Part shown: positions 26,653 through 27,480 of the stretch, piece by piece
How positions within the stretch are numbered: the stretch's first letter is position 1
Layout: each line of letters opens with the position of its first letter
Source of the DNA: a virus
Strand: one strand, 5' to 3'
DNA: 27,480 nucleotides
Virus record (IMG/VR): IMGVR_UViG_3300025327_000994
Span: 1 to 27,480 of that record
The notes under the pieces: model-generated
What the model was told of the DNA's origin: nothing
Databases searched by the model: none
The model's input: the letters and a program-made list of their open reading frames with translations, nothing else
Program-made: the position numbers and the translations under genes

Positions 26653-27480
26653 ATGACAGACATAATTGATGCGGGAATCAACTTCACCCATCCAGACGTG
26701 CTTGCGAAGATGCAAGCGGAACAGGCAGCGCATGCTGCACAGCCGGTCAAGCCGGCAACGGAACCTTCACCAGCGACAACCGCTGCTCAGCCGGAGAAAG
26801 TCTACGCAGGGAAGTACAAGAGCGTAGAAGAACTCGAAAAGGGATACTGGAATAGCGCACAGGAAGCAAAGCGCATCGCAGACGAGAACAAGCAACTGAA
26901 GGAAATCCTTACTGCACATCAGCGTGTCAACCCCGCTGAACGTGCAGATGCTCGCCCGGATTTCGCTAAAGAGCTTGAAGACGCTGCAATCCCGGTCGAA
27001 CCACTCATGAACCTCATCCGCGAGACTGCTCGACAGATCGTGAAGACCGAGGTGCTTGAACCTATCGTTCGGGGCAGTGAAGCGCGTGCTGCGGTGATGA
27101 GAGAGTTTCCAGACTTCACACAACGTGAAGCGTCGCTACAAGCATTTTTGTCAGCTAATCCAGCAGTCGATGAGAAGTACCAGAGGATGTTGAAAGCGGG
27201 CCTGGAGCAAGAAGCTCTGGAGTTCGTGTTTATGACATCTGAGAGATTATCTACTAAGCCTGTTGCTGACGCAAGTGGTCAGGAACAAGCAGTCGCACGA
27301 GCAACCGCTGCCCTGAGTGGTACACAGGTCGGTGGTCGTGGGACAGAGGATACATTCTCTCAGCGTCTTAAGGTTGCGAATGAAGCCTTCCTCCGTGGAG
27401 AGCTCGCTGGGGTAGGCGCGCGCCTCGGAGTCCGTGTAACAATGGATGCAGCGCAGGTTGCAGGTGCGGGTGATGTTCCA
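26653..27480 (+). CDS. Scaffold-like protein (partial, C-terminus beyond window)
   Basis: The open frame has 276 codons to the window edge. It begins MTDIIDAGINFTHPDVLAKM, has an alanine/proline-rich linker, then VYAGKYKSVEELEKGYWNSA and a coiled-coil-like AQEAKRIADENKQLKEIL. The motif (A/V)GK(Y/F)KSVEELEKGY is common in phage scaffold proteins next to the portal. The role would be guiding prohead assembly. The start follows CAGGAG. Confidence 0.75.
   Translation, partial: MTDIIDAGINFTHPDVLAKMQAEQAAHAAQPVKPATEPSPATTAAQPEKVYAGKYKSVEELEKGYWNSAQEAKRIADENKQLKEILTAHQRVNPAERADARPDFAKELEDAAIPVEPLMNLIRETARQIVKTEVLEPIVRGSEARAAVMREFPDFTQREASLQAFLSANPAVDEKYQRMLKAGLEQEALEFVFMTSERLSTKPVADASGQEQAVARATAALSGTQVGGRGTEDTFSQRLKVANEAFLRGELAGVGARLGVRVTMDAAQVAGAGDVP

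Overview
This window is a piece of a tailed double-stranded DNA phage genome (Caudoviricetes). The signs are a rightward packaging and head module (small and large terminase, portal, scaffold-like protein) and a long leftward block of replication and recombination genes, small phage-type proteins and tRNA genes. The host cannot be read from the sequence; 28 of the 29 tRNA genes encode their own 3' CCA. No integrase, repressor or attachment site is visible, and no DNA polymerase lies in the window.

Layout. Everything from 1 to 19402 reads leftward (minus strand); everything from 19958 rightward reads on the plus strand. In leftward transcription order there is (a) a control region with hairpins and about 50-bp-spaced repeats at 19403-19957; (b) an operon of small unknown proteins (19402 to 14808), which includes an HExxH zinc-metallopeptidase-like protein and structured gaps between genes; (c) inside it, a gene-free, hairpin-dense stretch at 17512-18167 that looks like a large structured non-coding RNA; (d) a region rich in TTCACTA repeats (14474-14807); (e) a tRNA array at 6452-14027 with 29 tRNA genes, interrupted by small ORFs, a glycosyltransferase and a 739-residue Asp-box beta-propeller protein; (f) a replication/recombination block with a RepA/DnaB-like ATPase, a Cas4/RecB-like Fe-S nuclease, a primase of the archaeo-eukaryotic type, a Sak4-like ATPase, an SSB/DUF669-like protein, an HNH-like zinc protein and a uracil-DNA-glycosylase-family protein cut by the window edge.

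The rightward module starts from a sigma70-like promoter at 19900-19929. It contains small terminase, two small proteins, large terminase, a DEDDy exonuclease, a truncated cytidylyltransferase fragment, a GNAT-like protein, a glycosyltransferase, the portal, a small protein and the start of a scaffold-like protein.

The most notable points are these. The tRNA array covers all 20 amino acids. Two of its tRNAs (Leu-TAA and Ile-TAT) carry an extra hairpin in the variable region whose loop shows a second anticodon for the same amino acid. One tRNA-Thr gene lies in frame inside a zinc-ribbon ORF. The region at 17512-18167 has GNRA and UUCG tetraloop hairpins on the transcribed strand and may be an ornate large RNA of the kind known from phages near tRNA genes.
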